Part shown: piece after piece, positions 40,704-50,276 of the stretch
Numbering within the stretch: position 1 is the stretch's first letter
Layout of the letters: the number at the start of each line of letters is the position of its first letter
NCBI RefSeq assembly: GCF_003265995.1
Contig: NZ_MVJN01000001.1
Coordinates: 62,001-126,000, forward strand
DNA: 64,000 bases
DNA from: Legionella quinlivanii
Lineage (GTDB): Bacteria > Pseudomonadota > Gammaproteobacteria > Legionellales > Legionellaceae
Direction of reading: 5' to 3'
Notes under the pieces: model-generated
Database searches by the model: none
Told to the model about the DNA's origin: nothing
Seen by the model: only the letters and a program-made list of their open reading frames with translations
Program-made: the position numbers and the translations under genes

Positions 40704-41666
40704 ATGAATTTTTGCAAATTAGGCCTGGCAGTCATTGAAACCGAAGCACAAGCTGTACTCGAACTAACTCAGCGGATTGATGAGCGCTTCGATAGAGCCT
40801 GTCGGCTGCTACTCTCTTGTCAGGGACGAGTAGTAGTTACCGGAATGGGAAAGTCCGGGCATATTGCACATAAGATAGCAGCGACGCTCTCAAGCACCGG
40901 AACTCCTTCTTTTTTTATGCATCCGGGTGAAGCCAGTCACGGCGATCTGGGAATGATAACCAGACAAGATGTAGTCATTGCCATATCCAATTCAGGCTTT
41001 ACCAATGAAATTGTTACTTTACTTCCTCTGCTTAAACGGCTTGAAGTACCATTAATTGCTTTGACCGGCAATCAGGAGTCGGCGCTTGCAAAAGCTGCAA
41101 ATGTCAATCTGGATATCAGTATTCGTCAGGAAGCCTGCCCGCTCGGACTGGCACCGACAACCAGCACCACCGTCTCTCTGGTCATGGGAGACGCTCTGGC
41201 AATTGCCCTGTTGCAGGCACGTGGTTTTAATGAGAATGATTTTGCTCTGTCACATCCGGGCGGCTCATTAGGCAGACGACTGCTGCTTAAAATTGATGAG
41301 TTATGCCATCGCGGCGAACAGTTACCTCTGGTTCATGAAAGTGCCACCATCAGTGAAGCATTGATTGAAGTGACCGCAAAAAAACTCGGGATGACCTGCG
41401 TAGTCAATTCACAGGGTAAACTGGTTGGTGTATATACCGACGGCGATATACGCCGGACCCTGACCCAGAATTTTGATATTAATACAGCCTCACTGTCGCA
41501 GGTGATGAGTAGAAACTGTAAAACAATCCACTCGGGAATGCTTGCGGCAGAAGCCTTAACGCTAATGCAAAAATACAGCATTACTTCCCTTGTGGTAATC
41601 GATGAAGAACAACACCCCATCGCGGTCATTCATTTGCATGATCTTTTGCGTGCCGGAGTTTTGTAA
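40704..41666 (+). CDS. kdsD: D-arabinose 5-phosphate isomerase
   Basis: KdsD converts ribulose 5-phosphate to arabinose 5-phosphate, the first step to KDO. The 320-residue protein has an N-terminal SIS domain with VVVTGMGKSGHIAHKIAATLSSTGTPSFF, PGEASHGDLGM and AISNSGFTNE, followed by two CBS domains from about residue 205. It leads the operon kdsD-kdsC-lptC-lptA-lptB. Confidence 0.95.
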   Translation: MNFCKLGLAVIETEAQAVLELTQRIDERFDRACRLLLSCQGRVVVTGMGKSGHIAHKIAATLSSTGTPSFFMHPGEASHGDLGMITRQDVVIAISNSGFTNEIVTLLPLLKRLEVPLIALTGNQESALAKAANVNLDISIRQEACPLGLAPTTSTTVSLVMGDALAIALLQARGFNENDFALSHPGGSLGRRLLLKIDELCHRGEQLPLVHESATISEALIEVTAKKLGMTCVVNSQGKLVGVYTDGDIRRTLTQNFDINTASLSQVMSRNCKTIHSGMLAAEALTLMQKYSITSLVVIDEEQHPIAVIHLHDLLRAGVL

Positions 41667-41679
41667 TGAGAGGTCTTAA

Positions 41680-42207
41680 ATGAATAATCTGGTGGAAAAA
41701 GCTAAAAAAATCCGTTGTCTGGTTTCTGATGTCGATGGTGTCCTGACTGACGGCCTCCTGTTTCTCGACAATCATGGTAATGAGCTTAAAGCTTTTAATG
41801 TACAGGATGGGATGGGACTCAAGCTATTGATGGCAGCGGGCATTGATGTAGCAGTGATTACTACATCAAGAAATAAAGTGATTGATCACCGCATGGAGCA
41901 GTTGGGTATCACCCATTATTTTAAAGGACAGGTTGATAAACGCCAGGCGTTTACAACACTATGTGAAACACTGGGCTACTCTCTTGAGGAAATTGCCTAT
42001 GTTGGCGATGACCTGCCCGACTTACCCATTATTCAGCAGGTTGGCCTGGGAATCGCCGTTGCCAATGCGGTTCCACAGGTTAAGGAATTCGCTTGCTGGC
42101 AGACGAAGCAGTCAGGAGGGAAAGGCGCGGTACGAGAAGTCTGTGATCTGATACTTGAGGCACAGAACAAATTCGATGCGGCTCTTGAAAGGTATTTTCA
42201 GTCATGA
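41680..42207 (+). CDS. kdsC: 3-deoxy-D-manno-octulosonate 8-phosphate phosphatase
   Basis: KdsC removes phosphate from KDO 8-phosphate. The 175-residue HAD-family protein (type C0, no cap) has the nucleophile motif LVSDVDGVLTDG at about residues 15-26, VITTSRNKVIDHR and YVGDDLPDLPII. It tetramerises in known homologues. It lies 13 bases after kdsD and overlaps lptC by four bases. Confidence 0.95.
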   Translation: MNNLVEKAKKIRCLVSDVDGVLTDGLLFLDNHGNELKAFNVQDGMGLKLLMAAGIDVAVITTSRNKVIDHRMEQLGITHYFKGQVDKRQAFTTLCETLGYSLEEIAYVGDDLPDLPIIQQVGLGIAVANAVPQVKEFACWQTKQSGGKGAVREVCDLILEAQNKFDAALERYFQS

Positions 42208-42782
42208 ATGCAGCCAAACATGCAGCCTGGTTGTTCATCACCTTGTTTGCATTAGCTTGTTCAGGCTGGTATTTCGCAAGCTCATCGTCCCCCACTATCA
42301 AACTTGACAAGCAGGTTCTCTCCATTATGCCTGACGCAGTGGTGTCTGGACTGGTTGTGCGTCAGTTTAGTAAAGAGGGGCTGTTAGTGAATCTTCTGGA
42401 AACACCAAGGCTGCGGCATATTCCTGAAAATAATACGCATTATCTGACTGCACCCCATATCATTATTAAACAAAATGATCAGCCTGGCTGGGAAATTCGC
42501 TCAGCGAAAGCGAAATCTATTAATGGCGGACAGCAAATTAATTTCACAGACAAGGTGGTGATTCATCAGGACAAAAGCCAGCATAATGAGGAAACGACAA
42601 TAACCACCAGCGAGCTCACCTACTATCCAAAAACCAAATTCGCGACGACTCAGGCGCTTGTGAATTTTGTTCAACCGGGAAGTATTGTGAAATCACAGGG
42701 AATGAATGCTTATCTGGCTGACAAGAGAGTTCAACTTAGCCGGGTTCGCGCAACTTATGAGCCACGACATGAAAAATCTTAA
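42204..42782 (+). CDS. lptC: LPS export inner-membrane protein LptC
   Basis: LptC receives LPS from LptB2FG and passes it to LptA. The 192-residue protein has one N-terminal membrane anchor (AWLFITLFALACSGWYF) and a periplasmic beta-jellyroll domain with SGLVVRQFSKEGLL and HYLTAPHI. Sequence is weakly conserved in this family, so operon position between kdsC and lptA is important support. Confidence 0.92.
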   Translation: MNAAKHAAWLFITLFALACSGWYFASSSSPTIKLDKQVLSIMPDAVVSGLVVRQFSKEGLLVNLLETPRLRHIPENNTHYLTAPHIIIKQNDQPGWEIRSAKAKSINGGQQINFTDKVVIHQDKSQHNEETTITTSELTYYPKTKFATTQALVNFVQPGSIVKSQGMNAYLADKRVQLSRVRATYEPRHEKS

Positions 42783-43281
42783 ACTGTTATCTTTCACATT
42801 GGGACTGTTTTTTTTCAATTTGCCCGTTGCCGAGGCAATGCCTGATGACCGTGAACAATTATTACAACTTTCCGCAGATCAGGCCGATTTGAATGAGAAA
42901 ACGCATCGGGGAGAATACAGAGGTGCTGTGGAGCTTGATCAGGGCACCACGCATCTGCGTGCCACCAAAGCGGTCACTGAAGGGAACCAGCAGAATAAAC
43001 TGGTGGTGGCAATCGCTATGGGTAGTGCCAAAGATCAGGCGCACTACTGGACACAAACAGCCCAGGACAAACCGCTGCTACATGCTTATGCCAATACTAT
43101 CCGCTACTATCCCGAGCGGCATTTGATTGAATTAATTGGCAATGCCCGTGTCGTTCAGGGGGACAACTCGTTTTCGGCCCCAAAAATCAGTTACGATACC
43201 TTGAAACAACATGTGATATCTGAACCCGCTGGCAAGGAAAGAACCACTATTATCATTCATCCAGAGAAGAAAAAAGCATGA
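42769..43281 (+). CDS. lptA: LPS periplasmic bridge protein LptA
   Basis: LptA polymerises across the periplasm to carry LPS to LptDE. From the ATG at 42769 the product has a signal peptide ([19 protein letters not shown]) and an OstA-like beta-jellyroll domain including [28 protein letters not shown] split over its first strands. The chosen start overlaps the lptC end by 14 bases and has a GAG at suitable spacing; the open frame extends further upstream inside lptC, with another ATG at 42757. Confidence 0.92.
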   Translation: MKNLKLLSFTLGLFFFNLPVAEAMPDDREQLLQLSADQADLNEKTHRGEYRGAVELDQGTTHLRATKAVTEGNQQNKLVVAIAMGSAKDQAHYWTQTAQDKPLLHAYANTIRYYPERHLIELIGNARVVQGDNSFSAPKISYDTLKQHVISEPAGKERTTIIIHPEKKKA

Positions 43282-44003
43282 CCGAGTTATCGGCACAACA
43301 TCTTAAAAAAAGCTTCAAAACCCGAACGGTTGTTAATGATGTCAGTATTAACATCCGCAGCGGTGAATGCGTTGGATTGCTGGGTCCTAACGGCGCGGGA
43401 AAGACAACCTGTTTTTATATGATTGTGGGCTTACAAGCCTGTGACGAAGGCCAGATTATACTGGACGGCCAGGATGTTACTCGCGCCCCTATGCATCAGC
43501 GCGCACGATTGGGTATCGGTTACCTGCCCCAGGAAGCCTCCGTTTTTCGTAAAATGACCGTTGCCGATAATATTCTTTCCATTCTGCAGCTAAGAACAGA
43601 TTTAAGCAAAATGGAGCAGCAAAAGAAGTTACTTCAGTTAATGGAGGAATTTCATATTGAACATTTACGTAAAAGCCTTGGCATGAGCCTGTCCGGAGGC
43701 GAAAGACGACGGGTTGAAATAGCCAGGGCTCTGGCCATTGAGCCTACTTTTATACTTTTAGACGAGCCCTTTGCAGGTGTCGATCCGATTTCCGTACTGG
43801 ACATCAAACGGATCATCTCGCATTTATGCGATAAAAATATTGGGATATTGATTACTGATCATAATGTTAGAGAAACACTGGATATCTGCGAGAGAGCATA
43901 CATAGTAAGTCAGGGCAAGATTCTTTGCGAAGGGTCGCCGGATTCAATTTTAGCCAATCAGCAGGTCAGAGCAGTCTATTTGGGTGAGGAGTTTTCACTG
44001 TAA
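43278..44003 (+). CDS. lptB: LPS export ABC transporter ATP-binding protein LptB
   Basis: LptB powers LPS extraction with LptFG. The 241-residue ATPase has Walker [17 protein letters not shown] at about residues 36-51, the Q-loop region [14 protein letters not shown], the signature [16 protein letters not shown], Walker [16 protein letters not shown] and the switch [10 protein letters not shown]. It overlaps lptA by four bases. In many relatives rpoN follows; here trpG follows after three bases. Confidence 0.97.
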   Translation: MTELSAQHLKKSFKTRTVVNDVSINIRSGECVGLLGPNGAGKTTCFYMIVGLQACDEGQIILDGQDVTRAPMHQRARLGIGYLPQEASVFRKMTVADNILSILQLRTDLSKMEQQKKLLQLMEEFHIEHLRKSLGMSLSGGERRRVEIARALAIEPTFILLDEPFAGVDPISVLDIKRIISHLCDKNIGILITDHNVRETLDICERAYIVSQGKILCEGSPDSILANQQVRAVYLGEEFSL

Positions 44004-44006
44004 GCC

Positions 44007-44585
44007 ATGTTAGTGTTAATAGACAATTATGATTCATTTACATACAACCTGGTTCAGTATTTTCAAATATTAGGACAGAACGTTGAAGTTGTTTTAAGTG
44101 ATCAAGTCACTATCTCCGACATCGAAAAACTTGAACCGGAATATCTGGTTATTTCACCAGGCCCTAACCGGCCTGAAGATGCCGGAATTTCAATGGAAGC
44201 TATTCAATACTTTCATCAGAAGCTACCTATACTAGGCGTTTGCCTTGGTCATCAATGTCTGGCTCAGGCGTTTGGCGGCAGAATCATCGGCGCTCCTCAG
44301 ATCATGCATGGGAAAACTTCTTCGATACTGCACCATAAACTTCATTTGTTTAAAGATATTCCTAATCCTTTTAATGCGACACGCTATCATTCGCTTCTGG
44401 TGGAAACCTCAAGCCTGCCTCAATGCTTTTCAATAGACGCATGGGCAAATAATGATATTATGGCAATTTCACATCGGCACTATCCTTTATACGGATTACA
44501 GTTTCACCCTGAGTCGATTTTAACTGAACACGGTCTTCATTTGCTGAGAAATTTTTTAAACTATGAACATTGCAGCCTACCTTGA
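44007..44585 (+). CDS. trpG: Anthranilate synthase component II, glutamine amidotransferase
   Basis: This class I glutaminase supplies ammonia to anthranilate synthase (TrpE) or, if shared, to aminodeoxychorismate synthase. The 192-residue protein starts LVLIDNYDSFTYNLVQYF and has the nucleophile cysteine in GVCLGHQ at about residue 78 and the His-Glu pair in GLQFHPESILTEHG. trpD and trpC follow directly, favouring TrpG over PabA, but no trpE is in the window. It begins three bases after lptB. Confidence 0.92.
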   Translation: MLVLIDNYDSFTYNLVQYFQILGQNVEVVLSDQVTISDIEKLEPEYLVISPGPNRPEDAGISMEAIQYFHQKLPILGVCLGHQCLAQAFGGRIIGAPQIMHGKTSSILHHKLHLFKDIPNPFNATRYHSLLVETSSLPQCFSIDAWANNDIMAISHRHYPLYGLQFHPESILTEHGLHLLRNFLNYEHCSLP

Positions 44586-45585
44586 GCATTTATTAAAAAA
44601 AGAACATTTAAGCACTTTTGAAATGATGGATATTATGCGTGGCTGTATGACTGGCGAAATATCCGATAGTCAGCTGGCTGCCTTTCTCGCATTAATGAGA
44701 ATAAAAGGTGAAACAGTCGAGGAATTGACCGCCGCGGCACAAGTGATGATAGAGATGGCGCATACAGTCGACCTCGGGGATGATCTTGTAGATATAGTTG
44801 GCACCGGAGGCGATGGAAAAAACACCTTCAATGTATCGACAGTCAGCAGCATCGTGACATCAGCTGCGGGTGCTCGCGTTGCCAAGCATGGGAATCGTTC
44901 AGTATCCAGTCGGAGCGGCAGTACAGACTTGCTAATGCAGGCTGGCATCCGGCTTGAAATTGACGATGCCGATTTACAACGCTGCATGCAACAATACAAA
45001 CTCTGTTTTTTATATGCCCCGCATTTCCACAAAGCAATTCAGAAAGCAAGAAAAGTGCGTCAGGAACTTGGGATCCGAACTTTTTTTAACCTTATTGGTC
45101 CTCTGGTCAATCCGGCGCGGCCAAGAAAACAGGTCGTTGGTGTATTTGATAAACGATGGCAAAAACCCTTGCTGGATGTGTTGGTCAATCTGGGAAGTGA
45201 ACACACACTGGTGGTTTGCTCAAGAGATGGACTGGATGAAATCAGTATTGCAGCACCCACTGATGTGCTTGAATACCATAAGGGCGAATATAAAGAATGG
45301 ACCATTAATCCTCAGGATTACCATTGTGCGCATGAGAGTATCGACGAGATTATTGCAGACTCACCTGAGCAAAGCTTTAAGCATATGCAAAGTGTGCTGC
45401 AGGGGGAAGTCAGCCCGGCCCGTGATATTGTACTGTTAAATAGTGCCGCTGCCTTGTACTGCAGTGATCAGAGCAGCAGTTTTGAGGAAGGAATTTATGC
45501 GGCAGTAAATGCGATTGACAGTGGTGCGGCGCATCAGCGATTGAGCGAATTGCAGGCATTTTCACAACATTTGGGAAAACCCTAA
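44563..45585 (+). CDS. trpD: Anthranilate phosphoribosyltransferase
   Basis: TrpD joins anthranilate to phosphoribose from PRPP. The 340-residue protein has the PRPP-binding GTGGDGKNTFNVSTVSS at about residues 80-96, KHGNRSVSSRSGSTDLL, and FFNLIGPLVNPARP. Its start overlaps the trpG end by 23 bases, implying coupled translation. It is complete and conventional. Confidence 0.96.
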   Translation: MNIAAYLEHLLKKEHLSTFEMMDIMRGCMTGEISDSQLAAFLALMRIKGETVEELTAAAQVMIEMAHTVDLGDDLVDIVGTGGDGKNTFNVSTVSSIVTSAAGARVAKHGNRSVSSRSGSTDLLMQAGIRLEIDDADLQRCMQQYKLCFLYAPHFHKAIQKARKVRQELGIRTFFNLIGPLVNPARPRKQVVGVFDKRWQKPLLDVLVNLGSEHTLVVCSRDGLDEISIAAPTDVLEYHKGEYKEWTINPQDYHCAHESIDEIIADSPEQSFKHMQSVLQGEVSPARDIVLLNSAAALYCSDQSSSFEEGIYAAVNAIDSGAAHQRLSELQAFSQHLGKP

Positions 45586-45624
45586 AACTGCGTCACCGAG
45601 CAAAGTGTCTACAGGAATAAAAAT

Positions 45625-46401
45625 ATGTCAAGTGTATTAGATAAAATTGCAGAATATAAACGCCAAGAAGTCGAACAGGCGAAGCGTTTGCACCCTCTTG
45701 CACAATTAAGAGAGCAGACATCTCAAACCAGCAGAGATTTTGTGGCCGCATTACAATCCAGAAAGCCTTCAATTATCGCGGAAATTAAAAAAGCTTCCCC
45801 CAGCAAAGGGGTGATTCGTGAAGATTTTAATGTGGCCGAAATCGCTGGCATATATGAAAAAAATGGCGCCAGTTGTCTGTCGGTTCTGACTGATGAACAC
45901 TTTTTTATGGGAAAAGCCGAAAATCTGCAAATAGCCAAAGCTCATTCCACATGCCCGGCTTTACGCAAGGATTTTATCATTGACAGCTATCAGGTCGATG
46001 AAAGCCGGGCTTTAGGTGCCGATTGTATTCTGTTAATTGTTGCAATACTGGATGACGCTCAATTGCTTGATTACTGCCAGCAAGCCCAGGCCCTGAATAT
46101 GGCAGTATTAGTAGAAAGTCACACGCTGGATGAACTGCAGCGCGCTATTAAATTACCCACCCCATTAATGGGTATCAATAATCGAAGCCTTCATAATTTT
46201 AAAACCGATATTCAAACGACAATCGAACTATCCAATTATATACCGGCGGATAAATTGATTATTACTGAAAGCGGTATAAATACTCATGACGACATCCTCA
46301 AAATGCAAGCGGCTGGAATCCATCATTTTCTAATTGGCGAAAGTCTGATGCGAAGTCCGGATATTGGCAAAAAATTAAGGGAGTTTTTGCATCAGGATTA
46401 A
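45625..46401 (+). CDS. trpC: Indole-3-glycerol phosphate synthase
   Basis: TrpC closes the indole ring to make indole-3-glycerol phosphate. The 258-residue TIM barrel begins [17 protein letters not shown] and has [51 protein letters not shown] and ITESGIN motifs. It is the monofunctional form without a fused TrpF. A 10-base-pair hairpin overlaps its stop codon. TrpF, TrpA and TrpB are not in the window. Confidence 0.96.
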   Translation: MSSVLDKIAEYKRQEVEQAKRLHPLAQLREQTSQTSRDFVAALQSRKPSIIAEIKKASPSKGVIREDFNVAEIAGIYEKNGASCLSVLTDEHFFMGKAENLQIAKAHSTCPALRKDFIIDSYQVDESRALGADCILLIVAILDDAQLLDYCQQAQALNMAVLVESHTLDELQRAIKLPTPLMGINNRSLHNFKTDIQTTIELSNYIPADKLIITESGINTHDDILKMQAAGIHHFLIGESLMRSPDIGKKLREFLHQD

Positions 46402-46412
46402 TATCCTGATGC
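46389..46412 (+). terminator. Hairpin overlapping the trpC stop codon
   Basis: GCATCAGGAT and ATCCTGATGC form a perfect 10-base-pair stem with a TAAT loop that contains part of the trpC stop codon. It lies at the end of the kds-lpt-trp gene run and is the best candidate terminator, though the downstream T-run is short (GCTTTTAAAG). Confidence 0.5.
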
Positions 46413-46460
46413 GCCGCGCTTTTAAAGCAAGGACTGCTTAAACTTTTTCCAAGTGTATAA

Positions 46461-48569
46461 CTAGCTTTGCTCAAAAACGAACGTATCGCTCTCTTCTGCC
46501 GGTGGTAGGACAAAACCTTCCTTTTTCAAGCGCATTCGGAAAAAGCCGCTACTGCGCCTAGAGCGTTGAGTTTCACTACCTGAGTTTTCTCTGGAGCTAT
46601 CTGTATTAGAAGAGGCTTCTGTTCCAACAGAATTCATGGCTGAAGATACCGTGGATGTTGTTGAACTCGCCTCCGAATAATTTCTGGTTTTAGTAATAAA
46701 ACCATTCAAAAGTTTTTTGACTTTATTATTCTGCTCTATTGGATTGTAACGCTTGTCCAGAAAATTAAGAGTAGCCACAGGAGAAGTCCTGTAGTACAGG
46801 CGGGAAACCTGCCGAAGCTTTTCAAGCGTTCTAGCCAGATGTGAATACAAAGCTTTGCTATCCTCGACAAAATTCGTAATATTATCCTGCTTTTGCGCAA
46901 GTTCCTTTTCCATACTTCTGATCTTTTCCTGAAACCAGTTGATGAGGAAATTGCTAGTCTCAGACACGTCAATCCGTTTACCACTCGACTGGATAACCGG
47001 AATATGGCTCAACTTTAAATATTCATCCAGACGATCAAGAAAAGCTGACAGTTCAACACTTGTTTCGATAGTTATATCGGATTCTGTACCTGAAGAACCA
47101 GGTTGCAGTTTTTTAGATAAGGCATAGAACTCATCATCATCTACTACTACCAGCGGTTTTTCGAGGATGGCTTGTCTTAAATCTGTGCTGCTCATTTGAG
47201 AATAAAAACGAATTAATGCTTTTAATTTGAGAATGGGTAATAGTACCTTGCCATTTGCCTCGCAATGCTCCAGCAGTTTATAGGCATTATCTTTTATTGG
47301 AGTATGGCCTCCGTTTAAAGTTATAATTGTCTTTACCTGCTCTTCGCTCAGATGTATTTTAACTTCCTTATTATTCCTGATAGCGTTTATATTTTCTTCA
47401 AATAAATTAAAATCATCTATTTTTGTTGTTTCATATTCGCTTTCATACTCATCAGGTTTAACATAATACAGTTCCTGAATACCTTTTTCTTTCACAAAAA
47501 TATAACTGTTTCTGTATTGTGCGAGGCTTTTCGGAAATTCTGACATGAAATAGAGATCACAGCCTTTGGAGCTCTCTCTGGGTACTTCTTTGGCAAAGGT
47601 TATCTGAGAAGTGATTCTACCCAAAAAAAACAGTGTGGTTTTATACTCATTCGCTATGCTGGTCATCTTTGCAAAACCTTTTGCACTGTCGGTGATATTG
47701 TTCATTTCCTTCATCAGGTTAACGCCAGTAGCACTCAATGCCTGGAAATGCCTGGTTAATCTGGATACAGGAAGACTTGACAGAACACCGCGAATTACCA
47801 TCAGATGATTTAAATCAGGATAACGCTCATCCCCCAAGGGACATAGATGCTGCCCGATAGATAACAGTAACTCCAGAGAAGATAACATTTTTTCAGGATT
47901 GTCGAATATTTTTTTTAAAAAAAACTGATTTAAAATGTTGAATTGATTGATGGTTCTGGACACATTAATCGAGTCTGGATGAAGCGGTTTAGCTTTTTTG
48001 AAAGATTCTTCTTTCGGAGGTTCATAATTATAGAGACCTTCCAGAGAAACCTGCCTATAGAATGAGACCATTGATACTCTCATCTCCTGAGCAATAAGCC
48101 GAGTTGTCTCCTCAAGTTTAGATTCTGAATCCCTCTCCGTTGTTGAGTATACCTTTGATTTTCGGAGCAAATGGTCTTTCTGTTGGATTCCATCTGAAAC
48201 CAGTTGTTCAAAGGAATTGTCTGATTCCTGTTGTGAAGCCCACTGATTTAATGAATCAAAATGCTCAATGAGTGGATCAATATAAAATTTATGATTAGCA
48301 ACAATCAGGCTATTTAAAATACTTCGTATTCGTTTACGTTCAAAACTTTGCTTCACACCTTTTTCAAAACCACGATTTATAAAGATTTTTGCCTCTTTAA
48401 CCAGCTGTTCCTGTTTAAAAAAATCACTGGGATTATAAATCATCAACTGAAATAAGATGAGGTTGGCTGCAAGAATCTGGCGGTTATCAAATTTGCTATA
48501 TAACGAATTTAACGCAGCTAAAATTTCTCGTTGGGAGTAGAGAGCCTGCAATCCCGTTACTCGAAACAA
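46461..48569 (-). CDS. RasGEF-domain candidate effector, downstream part of a probably split gene
   Basis: In the 702-residue reading, residues about 155-330 resemble a RasGEF (Cdc25) catalytic domain: RLIAQEMRVSMVSFYRQV, INQFNILNQFFLKKIF, DLNHLMVIRGVLSSLPVSRL and YKTTLFFLGRITSQITFA line up in order with the family's conserved blocks. Such domains load GTP on small GTPases; Legionella has a known RasGEF substrate, LegG2. A long helical region and a Ser/Thr-rich tail follow, ending hydrophilic. There is no good start: only a TTG at 48569, with weak ribosome binding. The same frame is open back to a TGA that ends the gene at 48675-50069, so this is probably the 3' part of that gene. Confidence 0.6.
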   Translation of the reverse strand: MFRVTGLQALYSQREILAALNSLYSKFDNRQILAANLILFQLMIYNPSDFFKQEQLVKEAKIFINRGFEKGVKQSFERKRIRSILNSLIVANHKFYIDPLIEHFDSLNQWASQQESDNSFEQLVSDGIQQKDHLLRKSKVYSTTERDSESKLEETTRLIAQEMRVSMVSFYRQVSLEGLYNYEPPKEESFKKAKPLHPDSINVSRTINQFNILNQFFLKKIFDNPEKMLSSLELLLSIGQHLCPLGDERYPDLNHLMVIRGVLSSLPVSRLTRHFQALSATGVNLMKEMNNITDSAKGFAKMTSIANEYKTTLFFLGRITSQITFAKEVPRESSKGCDLYFMSEFPKSLAQYRNSYIFVKEKGIQELYYVKPDEYESEYETTKIDDFNLFEENINAIRNNKEVKIHLSEEQVKTIITLNGGHTPIKDNAYKLLEHCEANGKVLLPILKLKALIRFYSQMSSTDLRQAILEKPLVVVDDDEFYALSKKLQPGSSGTESDITIETSVELSAFLDRLDEYLKLSHIPVIQSSGKRIDVSETSNFLINWFQEKIRSMEKELAQKQDNITNFVEDSKALYSHLARTLEKLRQVSRLYYRTSPVATLNFLDKRYNPIEQNNKVKKLLNGFITKTRNYSEASSTTSTVSSAMNSVGTEASSNTDSSRENSGSETQRSRRSSGFFRMRLKKEGFVLPPAEESDTFVFEQS

Positions 48570-48677
48570 AATAACATCGAACTCAGTCTGCCAATTTCTA
48601 CTTCTATTGCCTTTACTTGTCAGAATAAATAAAGCTTCTCTAAGATGGATCTCTCTTGCGATCTCTTCTTTGGTTCA
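48570..48677 (-). other. In-frame stop junction joining two parts of one reading frame
   Basis: The TGA at 48675-48677 ends the upstream ORF. The next 35 codons in the same frame contain no stop and lead directly into the RasGEF ORF, which has no ATG near its beginning. If the TGA were a sense codon the frame would run for about 1,200 codons from 50069 to 46461. This looks like a nonsense mutation in one gene, although two genes or readthrough cannot be excluded from sequence alone. Confidence 0.65.
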
Positions 48678-50069
48678 CGACAAGTGTTTTGTCATGAGGT
48701 ATGATGCGGTAGGAGTTAATCTTCTTATCGGATCATTCGCTTTAAGTTGTGCTACCAATTGAAACATCATCTTCGACATGGAGTCATTATTGAAGCATTG
48801 CAGATCATCATATTTTTTTTGTGCATGCTGTCGGAGTTCATTGAAGTATTCAACTGCAAACTGCCCTTGCTCAAACAAAGCGAAAAGATCAGTCAGTAGC
48901 GTTTTTTTGTCTTTTAAATCAGCATGAGCAAACAATGCCTGTAAACTTTCATTAATCGCTGGCTTATCGGTTTGAAGCAGACGTTTAAACTCCTGGTAAA
49001 CCGTTACAGAATCTTTTCCTAGCCAAGCAAACAAGTCTTCTTTTTTTTGCTCAGGCTCTTCATGTACGACATCAGGAGACGATTCGACACTCATATCACT
49101 ACGGGCCGAGGGTAGATCGTTATCTTGTTCATGACTTCTATTAGAATTCAAAGGCGAGGATAAAAGTGATGAGGAGGACGATGAAAATGAGTATGACGAA
49201 GAACCTGTAATTGAATTACTAGATGTTGAAGGGGATGCTGATAGTTGATTACGGCCTGATAAGAAAAAAGCAGGATAGGAATCATAGAAAACCCCTGCCC
49301 CAAAATTTCTATTCACTGGGAGTAATCCAATCGGTTCCAGCTGAATTCGTGAGATTAACTGCTGCACACTTTCATCGTAACCAGCCAATGCTCTTGCGTC
49401 TTCATCCTGCAGATTTTTTGCATCCTTGCTGATATTTGCAGTACTTAAATTGAAACAGGAAATTGCCCAATGCTTTTTATAATTCACTGAATCCAGATAG
49501 GGTGTATTCCCCTTTGAGTTGGGTAAATTCACGATGTCAGACAAATGACTTAACAAGATAGCCAATATTTTTGCGTGGGGGCGATCTTTGCGTACTATCA
49601 AATGCAGTATGCTATCGGAGTCTTCGTTCAGGGTCTGAAGGCCTGATCTGAAGTTTTCAATTGCAAGAAACTTTTCCAGTAAATTAATGCGGTTTAGCTC
49701 TACTTTGACCTCTTTCATATCTTTTTCAGCTGCCACCTGAAGCTTGATATTTGGGTCATCGTCTGGAGCAAGTAAGCTATTGTAGATAGCTAAACTAAAC
49801 TTAGGATAAGCGAGCAAACCATTAAGAAGTCTACGCTTGCTTTCCTCATCCCTTGCTTTGTCGTCCTTGTCACTTTTATTGCTATCTTCTTTTTCAGATA
49901 AATAGTTTTGATAATTCCCTTTTTCATACAAATAATACGCAGTGTCTGTTAAAAGAGTTTGATCTTTAAAAAAAGCAGTCGCTAAGGTTTTTAAAACAGC
50001 AGTATCTTCCTTCTTTGCTTTTCTCTCATTTTGTGGCACAACAAGTTTAATAATGTCACGGAATATCAT
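48675..50069 (-). CDS. Ankyrin-like candidate effector, upstream part of a probably split gene
   Basis: The 464-residue product has AGGGAAAATAGC before its ATG. Residues about 145-210 (DSDSILHLIVR, ILAILLSHLSDIVNLPNSKGNTPYLDSV) resemble one or two ankyrin repeats. Residues about 278-312 form a serine-rich spacer, followed by a helical C-terminal part. No signal peptide or membrane helix. The acidic-lysine stretch at about 58-78 is low complexity. The frame continues past its TGA into the RasGEF-like ORF. Effector nature is inferred from the eukaryotic-like modules. Function of this part alone is unknown. Confidence 0.6.
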   Translation of the reverse strand: MIFRDIIKLVVPQNERKAKKEDTAVLKTLATAFFKDQTLLTDTAYYLYEKGNYQNYLSEKEDSNKSDKDDKARDEESKRRLLNGLLAYPKFSLAIYNSLLAPDDDPNIKLQVAAEKDMKEVKVELNRINLLEKFLAIENFRSGLQTLNEDSDSILHLIVRKDRPHAKILAILLSHLSDIVNLPNSKGNTPYLDSVNYKKHWAISCFNLSTANISKDAKNLQDEDARALAGYDESVQQLISRIQLEPIGLLPVNRNFGAGVFYDSYPAFFLSGRNQLSASPSTSSNSITGSSSYSFSSSSSSLLSSPLNSNRSHEQDNDLPSARSDMSVESSPDVVHEEPEQKKEDLFAWLGKDSVTVYQEFKRLLQTDKPAINESLQALFAHADLKDKKTLLTDLFALFEQGQFAVEYFNELRQHAQKKYDDLQCFNNDSMSKMMFQLVAQLKANDPIRRLTPTASYLMTKHLS

Positions 50070-50276
50070 GCTATTTTCCCTAAACTAAAATCAATTTTAC
50101 TTGTAAAAAAAAATGATTTATTGAATGAGTTTTAATCCTTTTTTAAATTATCATGCTAATAAATTTTTGGCAAGATGTGTTTTTTTTCGCCACGAAATTC
50201 GAATGAAAATTATTAAAATTCTCTCCTCAGTATTTGAATGCAAGATATTGAAATAAAAGCTATTCGTTAGTTGAAA

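Noticed and set aside
42706-42768. N-terminal extension of LptA inside lptC
   Set aside because: The extension would precede the signal peptide with polar residues; the ATG at 42769 gives a proper signal sequence.
44954-45439. 161-residue frame inside trpD
   Set aside because: It overlaps a full-length, motif-complete trpD in another frame and has no family features.
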